Under the pieces are notes generated by a model. That model was given only the letters and a program-made list of their open reading frames with translations, was not told where the DNA came from and did not search any database. 49,403 nt of DNA, from contig NZ_JAYROR010000129.1 in NCBI RefSeq assembly GCF_041911615.1, forward strand, positions 1 through 49,403, read 5' to 3'. The stretch's first letter is position 1. Every line of letters starts with the position of its first letter. Positions 27,689 to 34,974 of the stretch are shown piece by piece. The position numbers and the translations under genes are program-made. Source of the DNA: Zoogloea sp041911615. GTDB taxonomy: Bacteria > Pseudomonadota > Gammaproteobacteria > Burkholderiales > Rhodocyclaceae.

Positions 27689-28855
27689 TCATGGCGGCGC
27701 GCGAATCGGCAGTCGACGCATCATGATCTCGACGACCTGCATGGTGCCGCCGCAGCAACGACAGACGAAGGTCGGCGATGGCGTGACGGCGCTGGCGTTG
27801 CCGGCCGGTTCGGGTCGAGGCACATCGAGCAAGGCACGCGCCGTGGCCAGATTCTGCTGTCGCCCGGCATTGGCCAGCAGGCCGTAGTGACGGATGCGGT
27901 GGAAACCCGTTGGCAACACATGCAGCAGAAAGCGCCGCATGAACTCGTCAGCGGCGATCGTCATCGTCTTGTGGCGGGTAGGTCCCTTGGCCCGGTAGTC
28001 CTTCCAGCGGAAGGACACGCCATGCTCATCCATCGCCACCAATCGCCGGTTTGAGATGGCCACCCGGTGGGTGTAGCGGGAAAGGTAGGCCAATACGGCC
28101 TCGGGACCGGCGAACGGACGCTTGGCATACACCACCCACTCGCACCCGCGCAGCGGCACCAACCACCTGCGGAACGCGCCGGCATCGACCAGGGGCGCGT
28201 ACTCGCCGAAGAATTGCAGCTGGCCGGTGCGATAGCGCTTCTCGAGTTCCTCGATAAAGCGCCGACGGAACAGGCGCGACAGCACGCGCACCGGCAGGAA
28301 GAACCCGCGCCGGCAAGCGACCCAGCGTTGCCTATCTGGAGAAACGCCACCGCCGGGGACGATGCCATGCACGTGGGGATGATGCGTCAATGCCGAACCC
28401 CAGGTGTGCAGGACCAAGGTGGCGCTGATCTGGGCGCCGAGATGTTTCGGATCGGCGGCGAGGGTCGTCAGCGTTTCCGCTGCGACGTCGAACAACAGCC
28501 GGTAGATCACGGCCTTGTTGGTGTAGGCGATGGCACTGATGGGTTCGGGCAGCGTGAAGACGACGTGGTAATACTCGACGGGCAGCAGATCGGCGTGTTG
28601 GGCCTCGAGCCAGCGCTGGGCGGCACGCGCCTGGCACTTCGGGCAATGTCGATTGCGGCAGGAGTTGTAGCTGATCTCCTCATGCCCGCAGGCATGGCAA
28701 CGCAATGCGTGTCCGCCCAGCGCCGCGGTACGGCACTGTTCGATGGCCGACATGACCTTGAGCTGGCCGAGGCTCAGGTGGCCTGACTGCTTTGCTCGCC
28801 ACGCGGGGCCATGGGTGCGGAAGATGTCGGCGACCTCCAGGGCAGGCCGCTCCAT
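27689..28855 (-). CDS. IS91 family transposase (HUH, two catalytic tyrosines)
   Basis: 388 residues. N-terminal zinc-binding region (LRCHACGHEE then SCRNRHCPKCQ near 52-76), the HUH metal motif in LTHHPHVHGIVPGGG near 155-169, and the paired tyrosines in AYLSRYTHRVAISNRR near 260-275 (two Tyr four residues apart), which nick and carry DNA in rolling-circle transposition. Full length and uninterrupted, so probably active. It begins 7 nt after the recombinase stop. Confidence 0.93.
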   Translation of the reverse strand: MERPALEVADIFRTHGPAWRAKQSGHLSLGQLKVMSAIEQCRTAALGGHALRCHACGHEEISYNSCRNRHCPKCQARAAQRWLEAQHADLLPVEYYHVVFTLPEPISAIAYTNKAVIYRLLFDVAAETLTTLAADPKHLGAQISATLVLHTWGSALTHHPHVHGIVPGGGVSPDRQRWVACRRGFFLPVRVLSRLFRRRFIEELEKRYRTGQLQFFGEYAPLVDAGAFRRWLVPLRGCEWVVYAKRPFAGPEAVLAYLSRYTHRVAISNRRLVAMDEHGVSFRWKDYRAKGPTRHKTMTIAADEFMRRFLLHVLPTGFHRIRHYGLLANAGRQQNLATARALLDVPRPEPAGNASAVTPSPTFVCRCCGGTMQVVEIMMRRLPIRAPP

Positions 28856-28862
28856 GGCGGCG

Positions 28863-29738
28863 CTACGGGGCGTTCAGCCTCTCCAACGGACTGACGACCT
28901 CGCGCAGGATGTCGGTGGCGACCTGGGCATACAGGGCGGTGGTTTCCAGCTTCTTGTGCCCGAGCAGGACCTGGATCAGGCGGATGTCGACCTTCTGCTC
29001 CAGCAGGTGGGTGGCAAAGGCATGGCGCAGCGAGTGCATCGAGACCCGCTTCCCGATACCGGCTTCGTCGGCGGCAGCGTGGATGGCACGGTCGAGTTGC
29101 CGGGCGCTGAGATGCCGGACCGGATCCTGGCCAGGGAACAGCCAGCCGCCATCGAGCATCCTGCCCTGCGCGCGGGCCACCCGCCACCAGACGCGCAGCC
29201 GTTCCAGCAGCAACGGCGAAAGCATCGCATAACGATCCTTCTGGCCCTTGCCTTGTTCAACCCGCAGCGTCATGCGCTGGCTGTCGATGTCGGTGACCTT
29301 CAGGGACACGACTTCGCTGATCCGCAGGCCCGTCGCATAGGCCAGTGCCAGGGCGGTTTGGTGCTTCAGATTGCCGGCCGCTGCGATCAGGCGCTTCACC
29401 TCGTCCGGGCTCAGGATCACGGGTAACTTGCGCGGCAGATGCACCGGCTGCATCTTGGCCATCAGTTCGGGACGGTCGAGTGTGACGGAGAAGAAGAACT
29501 TCAAGCCGCAAATTGCTGCGTTGAGCGACGTGGGGGACGCCCCGTGATCAACGAGGTACAGCTGGTAGTTCCGCAGATCCTCGACGGTCGCGGTATCGGG
29601 GGAGTGCCCAAGATACTTCGCGAAGTAGCGCACGGCGCGCACGTACCCGTCCTGGGTTCTGTCGCCCAGCTTACGCATCCGCATGTCCTCGATCATGCGC
29701 TGGCGCAATGGGCTGATGGTGTGTGGGGAGGCGGTCAT
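28863..29738 (-). CDS. Tyrosine recombinase associated with IS91-like element
   Basis: 291 residues with an N-terminal SAM-like core-binding domain (YVRAVRYFAKYLGHSP near 32-47) and the full catalytic set R139 (ATGLRISEV), H235 and R238 (MHSLRHAFATHLL), H261 (LLGHKKLETT) and Y270. Some IS91-group elements carry such a recombinase upstream of the transposase, presumably to resolve intermediates. ATG 29738 is preceded by GGAGCC. An inverted repeat directly upstream may be its control or the element end. Confidence 0.9.
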   Translation of the reverse strand: MTASPHTISPLRQRMIEDMRMRKLGDRTQDGYVRAVRYFAKYLGHSPDTATVEDLRNYQLYLVDHGASPTSLNAAICGLKFFFSVTLDRPELMAKMQPVHLPRKLPVILSPDEVKRLIAAAGNLKHQTALALAYATGLRISEVVSLKVTDIDSQRMTLRVEQGKGQKDRYAMLSPLLLERLRVWWRVARAQGRMLDGGWLFPGQDPVRHLSARQLDRAIHAAADEAGIGKRVSMHSLRHAFATHLLEQKVDIRLIQVLLGHKKLETTALYAQVATDILREVVSPLERLNAP

Positions 29739-29748
29739 GGCTGCGGCT

Positions 29749-29784
29749 CCTTGAGAACGAGGCGGAGTGCCTCAGTTCTCAAGG
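29749..29784. repeat. Inverted repeat upstream of the IS91 recombinase
   Basis: CCTTGAGAAC (29749-29758) and GTTCTCAAGG (29775-29784) are perfect complements, with an inner GAGGC...GCCTC pair. It lies 11 bp from the recombinase start, so it is either an operator or part of the element's terminal (terIS) structure. Confidence 0.7.
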
Positions 29785-29892
29785 TAGGAAACCGCGCGCT
29801 TCTGTCAGCAACCACTGCGCAGAATCGGAGGGCTACCGCGAGAGCGGTTTAGTCCAAGGCCGATGAACAGCCGATCCAATCCAACGTCCATA

Positions 29893-29931
29893 AGAATCTC
29901 GCCTTCCCCCAAAGGGGGAAAGCGAGATTCT
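29893..29931. terminator. Long hairpin between IS91-like element and AlpA-like gene
   Basis: AGAATCTCGC, TCCCCC, an AAA loop, GGGGGA and GCGAGATTCT form an almost perfect 39-nt hairpin. It stands just after the stop of the leftward AlpA-like gene and may act as its terminator, although a T tract is absent. Confidence 0.5.
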
Positions 29932-29946
29932 GGAGCAGTAGCCTAA

Positions 29947-30237
29947 TCAATCCTTGGCGGTGGCCGGCGTGCTGCTCAAGCGCTTCCGAAAAAGCGATTT
30001 CCCAGCCGTGGGCGCCGCACTTGGCAAAGGGCTAGCCGGTTTGGATGCTTGGCCATGCTGGCGCACCGCCAGCCATTCCTCAACGACAGCGACGTCATAG
30101 CGGATCGTGTGTCGGCCAATCACCAGATGCGGCGGCAGCTGGCCCTCACCCCGGGCACGTAGCCTTTCGATAGTGGACGTCGATAAACCCAGCCGCTTGG
30201 CGAGCCAGGACGTGGATTGCAGGGTGTTGGTGGTCAT
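29947..30237 (-). CDS. AlpA-like helix-turn-helix DNA-binding protein
   Basis: 96 residues. The N-terminal half is a winged HTH of the AlpA/excisionase type: STSWLAKRLGLSTSTIERLR then LPPHLVIGRHTIRYDVAVVEEWL. The C-terminal 35 residues are a basic, Ala/Ser/Pro-rich tail. Such proteins act as excisionase or activate integrase genes of integrative elements. ATG 30237 is preceded by GGAGGACC. Divergent from the element gene at 30356. Confidence 0.78.
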   Translation of the reverse strand: MTTNTLQSTSWLAKRLGLSTSTIERLRARGEGQLPPHLVIGRHTIRYDVAVVEEWLAVRQHGQASKPASPLPSAAPTAGKSLFRKRLSSTPATAKD

Positions 30238-30355
30238 GGGGTCCTCCGGGGTCACAAAGTTGGTATCTACCGATTTGTTTCGGCAAAGGCCCGCCAAAAA
30301 CATCAACTGCCGCAAACAGTGTGTTGATACCCACCCGCTCACCGAGGATTTAAAG

Positions 30356-30757
30356 ATGATTGATACCAAAGCAGTACCTACCCCCGACCAAGGCCTTTCC
30401 GACGAGGCCATCGACACGTGCAGGGACTCGCTAGGCTGGTCTGTTTGGGCCTTGGGTCTGGCAACGGACATGACCGCCATACCGATGGACGACCTCGCCA
30501 CCGAAATCACCCTGGATCCCGATTACGCCGGGCAGGTGGTCGAGGTGTACAAGATGATGGCGATCGAACGTGCCATCGCATCAAGTCGGGAACGGATCGC
30601 CGACGAGATACTCGATCGCCTCCGCCAGGCGTTGACCCAGGCCAAACAGTTGCCGGCCGGCGATCCGCTCTCGCTGGCCATCGACTACAACAAAGTCGGC
30701 CCGTGCTTCGGCATCCACCCAGACGACGTTCATTTCCTGCGGCCGGATCGACGCTAA
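30356..30757 (+). CDS. Uncharacterised ICE-associated protein
   Basis: 133 residues, acidic and helical (LSDEAIDTCRDSLGWSVWALGL; ASSRERIADEILDRLRQALTQAK). No domain recognised. ATG 30356 follows GAGGATTT. It starts the rightward series of integrative-element genes and is followed by a strong terminator, so it may be monocistronic. Confidence 0.6.
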   Translation: MIDTKAVPTPDQGLSDEAIDTCRDSLGWSVWALGLATDMTAIPMDDLATEITLDPDYAGQVVEVYKMMAIERAIASSRERIADEILDRLRQALTQAKQLPAGDPLSLAIDYNKVGPCFGIHPDDVHFLRPDRR

Positions 30758-30774
30758 CTTCAAGACAACAGGAA

Positions 30775-30801
30775 CCCCGTCAGGCGTGAGGCCTGACGGG
30801 G
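30775..30801 (+). terminator. Terminator-like hairpin
   Basis: CCCCGTCAGGC, a five-base loop and GCCTGACGGGG form an 11-bp perfect stem shortly after the preceding stop codon. No long T-run follows. Confidence 0.65.
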
Positions 30802-30903
30802 CGTCATGGCTCGCGATGTCATATCCATATCATCTCCTTAGGAGCATCCCTCCATCGCAGGCTCCAGGCCGGCGACACCCATCTCTTCCTAATGAGGTCC
30901 GAA

Positions 30904-30990
30904 ATGTTTAATAACCCGCTTCCCGTCGTCGTCGACGCTCTCTGGCCCGACCATATTGAAATCGAATTGCGCATCGAGATCGATCGCTAA
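30904..30990 (+). CDS. Possible 28-residue peptide
   Basis: ATG 30904, with GAGG 8 nt upstream, encodes MFNNPLPVVVDALWPDHIEI and ends ELRIEIDR before TAA. Hydrophobic first half, charged second half. It sits alone between two intrinsic terminators. Whether it is translated cannot be decided from sequence. Confidence 0.4.
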   Translation: MFNNPLPVVVDALWPDHIEIELRIEIDR

Positions 30991-31015
30991 TCAGCCTACC
31001 CCCAGCCCATCCAGA

Positions 31016-31046
31016 AGCCCGTGATCCTCCGCGATCACGGGCTTTT
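31016..31046 (+). terminator. Intrinsic terminator
   Basis: AGCCCGTGATC and GATCACGGGCT are perfect complements around a six-base loop, followed by TTTTCTGTTT. It ends 26 nt after the short peptide frame and just ahead of the DUF3577 gene. Confidence 0.85.
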
Positions 31047-31077
31047 CTGTTTCTGGGCCACCGAAAGGATGCAAACC

Positions 31078-31641
31078 ATGAGCAACGCACCCATTTATCT
31101 TCATCTCGCCACGCTGACCGCGCCCAAGACCAGCCTGAACGCGCAGGGCGAAATCGTTTACGCCATCCTCAAGGACGAGGCCTCCACCGAAGTCTTCTTC
31201 ACCCTCCTGGAAAACCAGGGAGGCAGCGGTTACTTCGGCCGAGAGATCATCCCATTCGCCAATATCGAGGCTTGCCTGAACGGCGTCGACCTCAAGCAAA
31301 CCATCCCGGCCAAGCGCTTCCTCAAGGCCTTTACGGCATCGCGCTCCGTCAATAACGGCGGCTTCCTCTGCGCCTGCCTTCGTCATCAAGGTCTGCTCAA
31401 GCCAGCGCCGGAATCACCTCAGCAGCATGTCATCGGCGACGACTGGGCCGCCTGGAAGGCCAAGATGCTGGAAACCCAATCCGACAAGGTGTACATCACC
31501 CCGGATGCGGAAAAACCGGCAAAGGCTGAGCCGGCCAGCAGTAAGGCCAGCGACAAGAAGGAGAAGAAGCAGGCCAAGGCCAAGAAGGAGGTTGCAATCC
31601 CGGTCGGCACTGAGGGCGACGGCAATGTTGATCCTGCGTGA
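31078..31641 (+). CDS. DUF3577 (STY4534-type) integrative element protein
   Basis: 187 residues. The N-terminal 130 residues match my knowledge of the DUF3577 family found in SPI-7/PFGI-1-like integrative conjugative elements (YLHLATLTAPKTS; GGSGYFGREIIPFANIEACL; NGGFLCACLRHQGLL). The end is a lysine/alanine-rich tail. Function is unknown; related proteins may bind single-stranded DNA. ATG 31078 is preferred because AAAGGA lies 8 nt upstream; ATG 31069 is too close to it. Confidence 0.8.
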   Translation: MSNAPIYLHLATLTAPKTSLNAQGEIVYAILKDEASTEVFFTLLENQGGSGYFGREIIPFANIEACLNGVDLKQTIPAKRFLKAFTASRSVNNGGFLCACLRHQGLLKPAPESPQQHVIGDDWAAWKAKMLETQSDKVYITPDAEKPAKAEPASSKASDKKEKKQAKAKKEVAIPVGTEGDGNVDPA

Positions 31642-32026
31642 CCCTTCCCAACTCGACCAGGTTGAGGATGCATATATCCGGGGCCTCATCGCGCAGCGCT
31701 TTCAGGAAATCACCATCGAAGGCTATAGCTACGACGATCTGGGCATGTTCGTGCTGGCTCAGCCCGGCGACAGCATCGCCGACCTTGAGAAGGCTGGCGG
31801 GGTGTGGATCACTACGGGAATCTTCTCTGACGCGAAGTTCGGCGATCCAGATTTCGCGCCGTGCTTCGAGGTCCTGGAGGAACACACCAGCCACTGCTTT
31901 GAAATGGTCCACATTCTTGCCGGCGACTACGGCGTGTGCACCGTTATCCCTGATCAACAGGGCATCGATCCCGAACTGCTGCGCTTTTGCCGGGAGTATG
32001 CCGAACCGGTGCCGGTCATCGGCTGA
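31625..32026 (+). CDS. Uncharacterised ICE-associated protein
   Basis: 133 residues, acidic (LEKAGGVWITTGIFSD; FAPCFEVLEEHTSHCFEMV). Overlaps the DUF3577 gene by 17 nt, so translation is coupled. I recognise no catalytic motif. Its position next to DUF3577 is shared by related elements, suggesting a role in element maintenance. Confidence 0.65.
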   Translation: MLILRDPSQLDQVEDAYIRGLIAQRFQEITIEGYSYDDLGMFVLAQPGDSIADLEKAGGVWITTGIFSDAKFGDPDFAPCFEVLEEHTSHCFEMVHILAGDYGVCTVIPDQQGIDPELLRFCREYAEPVPVIG

Positions 32027-32074
32027 TTCCTATGCTCCGGGTACCTGACCTCGGATTGCCCACCACAAAACCTT

Positions 32075-32104
32075 AAGGCCAACTGCCCAGCGGCGGTTGG
32101 CCTT
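32075..32104 (+). terminator. Intrinsic terminator-like hairpin
   Basis: AAGGCCAAC and GTTGGCCTT flank a 12-nt GC-rich loop and are followed by TCTATTT. Lies 49 nt after the preceding stop and 20 nt before the next start. Confidence 0.7.
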
Positions 32105-32123
32105 TCTATTTGGAGATATACGC

Positions 32124-32450
32124 ATGTACCAAATCCAGACCACCACGGCCGACAGCGACATCGCCAAGGTGTTGGCCAGCCCGAAGTTCAGCCCCGGCCA
32201 GATCGTGGCGACACCCGGCGCACTGGCCGCCATGGAGGAACACCAGTGCTCACCCCTTACGCTTTTGGCACGTCACCTTTCAGCAGATTGGGGAGTACTG
32301 CCCAACGAAGACGCCCAATTGAACGATGAGGCCCTGAAATCAGACGGGCGCTTGCTATCGAGCTACCCGCTGGGTGGCGATACGCGAATCTGGGTCATTA
32401 CCGAGTGGGATCGGTCGGTGACGACCTTCCTCAAGCCCGACGAGTATTGA
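32124..32450 (+). CDS. Conserved small plasmid/ICE protein
   Basis: 108 residues with the recognisable block LLARHLSADWGVLPNEDAQ near 47-65 followed by LLSSYPLGGDTRIWVITEWD and a C-terminal LKPDEY. The family is common on plasmids and integrative elements and is often misnamed as a type I restriction subunit; nothing in it looks like a methylase. Function unknown. ATG 32124 is preceded by TGGAGAT. Confidence 0.75.
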   Translation: MYQIQTTTADSDIAKVLASPKFSPGQIVATPGALAAMEEHQCSPLTLLARHLSADWGVLPNEDAQLNDEALKSDGRLLSSYPLGGDTRIWVITEWDRSVTTFLKPDEY

Positions 32451-32453
32451 GCC

Positions 32454-32663
32454 ATGAATGCGCCGAAATACTCGCCGCCCCTCGACCCCAACCTCGCCAT
32501 AAAGGTAGATGCCCTCGATGACGCAGCTCAAGAGTTTTATCAGGAACGGGCCGGCATTCGGCATTATGACGGAGGCATGTCGCGAACTGAAGCCGAGGCA
32601 GCCGCCTGGGAAGACACGCTGCGTTATCTGGAACAGCGCGATGCCGGCGGCAATAGGCCCTAA
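32454..32663 (+). CDS. Uncharacterised small acidic protein
   Basis: 69 residues, acidic, starting MNAPKYSPPLDPNLAIKVDA and ending RDAGGNRP. It begins 3 nt after the preceding stop and is probably co-translated. The helix FYQERAGIRHYDGGMSRTEA is the most ordered part. No family recognised. Confidence 0.6.
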   Translation: MNAPKYSPPLDPNLAIKVDALDDAAQEFYQERAGIRHYDGGMSRTEAEAAAWEDTLRYLEQRDAGGNRP

Positions 32664-32839
32664 CCACCGCCAGTAAAACCGGACATGGACCAGAGGTCGG
32701 TAGCGGCCAACGCTAGTCGTTACGTGCCGTTGCCGATCTCCAAGCCTATCTAGAAACCCTGACACGCCGCGTGGCATGCCAATGCCCCGGGCAAGGGATT
32801 TGTACATCTCAGCCCCAACTTCTACAGGAGAAATTTTCG

Positions 32840-33445
32840 ATGACCTTCGTGTCCGCCATTCAACAACTCCCCGATGCTGAGTTACTGCGCATCATCCTTG
32901 GCGAAGAGTCCGCCGCGCGTATTGCCAACCGGCCGCTGATGGAGGTCTTCCGCCTGCTTCAGGCGCATTTCCCGCTGGAAGATGCGGAAACCTGCGTTTC
33001 TCTCCGCCCGCTGACGGCAGCGCGTGAGCTATTGGCGCGAATGCTCAACGGCACCTTGAGTACGCGGGATTGCATGACCGACCCCAAAGCCGTCCGCGAG
33101 CTATTACGGATGCGTCTTGCCGACCTCCAGCATGAGGTCTTCGTCGTGATGCTGCTCGATGCCCAGAACCAGCTGATCGAGTGTGTCGAGCTGTTTCGCG
33201 GGACGCTGACCGAGACGGCAGTCTATCCCCGGGAGGTGGTCAAGCTGGCCCTATCCTGGAACGCCGCCGCCGTCATCTTCGCCCATAACCACCCCTCTGG
33301 TGTCGCCGAGCCCAGCCAAGCCGATGAAGGTCTGACCAAGGCCCTGAAGCAGGCCTTGGCCTTGGTCGACGTCCGCGTGCTCGACCACTTCATCGTGGCC
33401 GGCGGCGCATCGCCCCTGTCCTTCACCGAGCGAGGTTTGCTCTGA
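32840..33445 (+). CDS. RadC-like JAB domain protein (element-borne)
   Basis: 201 residues. The C-terminal JAB1/MPN metalloprotease-like domain has ELFRGTLTETAVYPREVVK near 116-134 and the zinc motif FAHNHPSGVAEPS near 147-159 with a following aspartate in QADEGL. N-terminal 70 residues are helical. Such RadC homologues are carried by many integrative elements; their activity is still unsettled and the old link to DNA repair is doubtful. ATG 32840 lies after AGGAGAAA. Confidence 0.88.
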   Translation: MTFVSAIQQLPDAELLRIILGEESAARIANRPLMEVFRLLQAHFPLEDAETCVSLRPLTAARELLARMLNGTLSTRDCMTDPKAVRELLRMRLADLQHEVFVVMLLDAQNQLIECVELFRGTLTETAVYPREVVKLALSWNAAAVIFAHNHPSGVAEPSQADEGLTKALKQALALVDVRVLDHFIVAGGASPLSFTERGLL

Positions 33446-33478
33446 CCGAATGAAACCCACCTCAAGGAATTTACGACC

Positions 33479-34660
33479 ATGAAACGGCAATTCCGCTTCA
33501 ACAAACGCGGCATCGACGCCTTGCCGCCATGCCCGGCCGATGCGCGCAGCAAGGAGATAGAGCATGGAGACACCGATGTCGGCGGATTGCGGCTTCAGGT
33601 GAACCGGATTGGCCGCAAGTCCTTCCTTTTCCGATACCAGATCAACGGCCGCAAGCGGGCCATGAAAATCGGTGGCTATCCGGAAACGACCATCGAGGAA
33701 GCCCGCAACAAGGCAATCGAATGGAAAGCGATGATTGCCAAGGGGCAAGACCCGCAGGAGGCCAGGGACGAGGCGAGGGTGACGGGTATGACCTACCAGA
33801 CCTTCTACGACGACTATCTATGGCCCCACATCCTGAGCACGAAACGTAGCCACCGCTCGGACGCCAGCCGTTACCGGGGACACATCCTTCCGGTGCTGGC
33901 TGATAAGGAGCTAAGCAAGATCACAACTCTCGAATTGCAGCGCTTTCATAACGAGAGCAAGAGCAAGGTTGCCGTTGCCACCAGCAACCGTATCTTCGAG
34001 TTGGTTCGGCATAGCTTCACCCTGGCCGAGCAGTGGGCCTTAATCCCACCGGGCAGCAATCCCGCCCGTGGCATCAAGCTTTGGAAAGAAAACAACAAGC
34101 GCGAGCGCTACCTGACCCAGGAAGAGTTGGTGCGGTTTATGAAAGCGCTGGAAGAGGAACGTTCGCTGACGGCGGCCGATTATTTCCGGTTTCTGCTGGC
34201 CACAGGATGTAGAGCGGCCGAGGCGGCAAAATTGCAGTGGTCCCACATCAGCATGGAGCGCCAGCAATGGCACCTGCCGATCGGCAAGTCCGGCAAGGGC
34301 CGGATGATTATCTTGAACGAGGTGGCGATGGAGATATTGCAGCGCCGGCCGCGTATCGAGGGAAATCCTTACGTCTTTGCCGGAAAGAAAGCCGGTCAGT
34401 CCATCGGCAACACGACGCGGGCCTGGCGCAGGGTGCTGAAACGGGCGGGTATCGACTGGCAGAATTTACGACGACATGATCTCCGGCACACGCATGCCTC
34501 GTATCTGGTGGAAGTGGCGAGTCTGCATGAAATCGCCGGCATCCTTGGCCACGCGAATACGTCCACAACGCAGCGCTACGCCCATTTGAATGACCAGCGG
34601 CTTCGGAAATGCAGTTCGCATGTATCCTCATTGATGCGCGCAGCGGCGAACGGCAGATAA
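33479..34660 (+). CDS. Site-specific tyrosine recombinase (integrase), ICE/prophage type
   Basis: 393 residues. N-terminal arm-binding DUF4102-like domain (GGLRLQVNRIGRKSFLFRYQ near 35-55; RAMKIGGYPETTIEEA), core-binding helix bundle, and catalytic domain with TGCRAAEAAKLQW near 240, HDLRHTHASYLVE near 335 and LGHANTSTTQRYAHL near 356-370 (R...HxxR...H...Y complete). It follows the RadC-like gene by 33 nt and is followed by a terminator, suggesting it belongs to the ICE-like segment to its left. Convergent with the second integrase module. Confidence 0.9.
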   Translation: MKRQFRFNKRGIDALPPCPADARSKEIEHGDTDVGGLRLQVNRIGRKSFLFRYQINGRKRAMKIGGYPETTIEEARNKAIEWKAMIAKGQDPQEARDEARVTGMTYQTFYDDYLWPHILSTKRSHRSDASRYRGHILPVLADKELSKITTLELQRFHNESKSKVAVATSNRIFELVRHSFTLAEQWALIPPGSNPARGIKLWKENNKRERYLTQEELVRFMKALEEERSLTAADYFRFLLATGCRAAEAAKLQWSHISMERQQWHLPIGKSGKGRMIILNEVAMEILQRRPRIEGNPYVFAGKKAGQSIGNTTRAWRRVLKRAGIDWQNLRRHDLRHTHASYLVEVASLHEIAGILGHANTSTTQRYAHLNDQRLRKCSSHVSSLMRAAANGR

Positions 34661-34662
34661 GC

Positions 34663-34696
34663 AAAAGCCCGGTTTTCGCCGGGCTTCTGCTTTTTT
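34663..34696. terminator. Terminator between convergent integrase modules
   Basis: AAGCCCGG and CCGGGCTT form a stem extended by AGCA/TGCT, then TTTTTTT. It serves the rightward integrase and possibly the leftward excisionase gene on the other strand. Confidence 0.85.
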
Positions 34697-34713
34697 TATT
34701 TTGATCAGGCCAG

Positions 34714-34956
34714 TTACGCCTGGCTACCGTCAGTGTTGAAAGTGCGCTGACGCAGCCACACTTCAATATCAGAGCGACGATAACGGATCGCGTGTCCAAT
34801 GCGCAGGAAGGGTGGAAAGTCACCCAAGCGGGTGGAACGCGCCTTTTCCAGCGTGCAGCGCCGGATACCCAGCCAGGTCGCGAGCTCGTCGGTCGTGAGG
34901 AGCTTTTCCGGGACGTCGGCGGTAGTGCCAGCCGGCAGTTGTTGAGCGGATTTCAA
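34714..34956 (-). CDS. AlpA-type excisionase/regulator
   Basis: 80 residues with a winged HTH (LLTTDELATWLGIRRCTLEK near 19-38, then PPFLRIGHAIRYRRSDIEVWL near 48-68). It lies 18 nt downstream of a leftward integrase and is probably its recombination directionality factor. Weakly similar in design to the AlpA-like protein at 29947-30237 but not a copy. Confidence 0.82.
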   Translation of the reverse strand: MKSAQQLPAGTTADVPEKLLTTDELATWLGIRRCTLEKARSTRLGDFPPFLRIGHAIRYRRSDIEVWLRQRTFNTDGSQA

Positions 34957-34974
34957 GGGTGTCTCCTTGGGCGA

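Larger units (their letters stand above)
27235..29840 (-). mobile_element. IS91-like element with accessory tyrosine recombinase
   Basis: Contains a leftward recombinase gene followed after 7 nt by a leftward HUH transposase gene, with structured non-coding ends (palindromes near 27343-27400 and 29749-29784). IS91 elements have no terminal inverted repeats and make no target duplication, so both borders are estimates: the left from where the truncated gene ends, the right from where host-type sequence resumes. Transposition is by rolling circle from the end next to the transposase stop. Confidence 0.7.

Noticed and set aside
32124..32450. Type I restriction endonuclease subunit
   Set aside because: This small-protein family is often given that name in annotations, but no methylase, specificity or helicase motif exists in its 108 residues.
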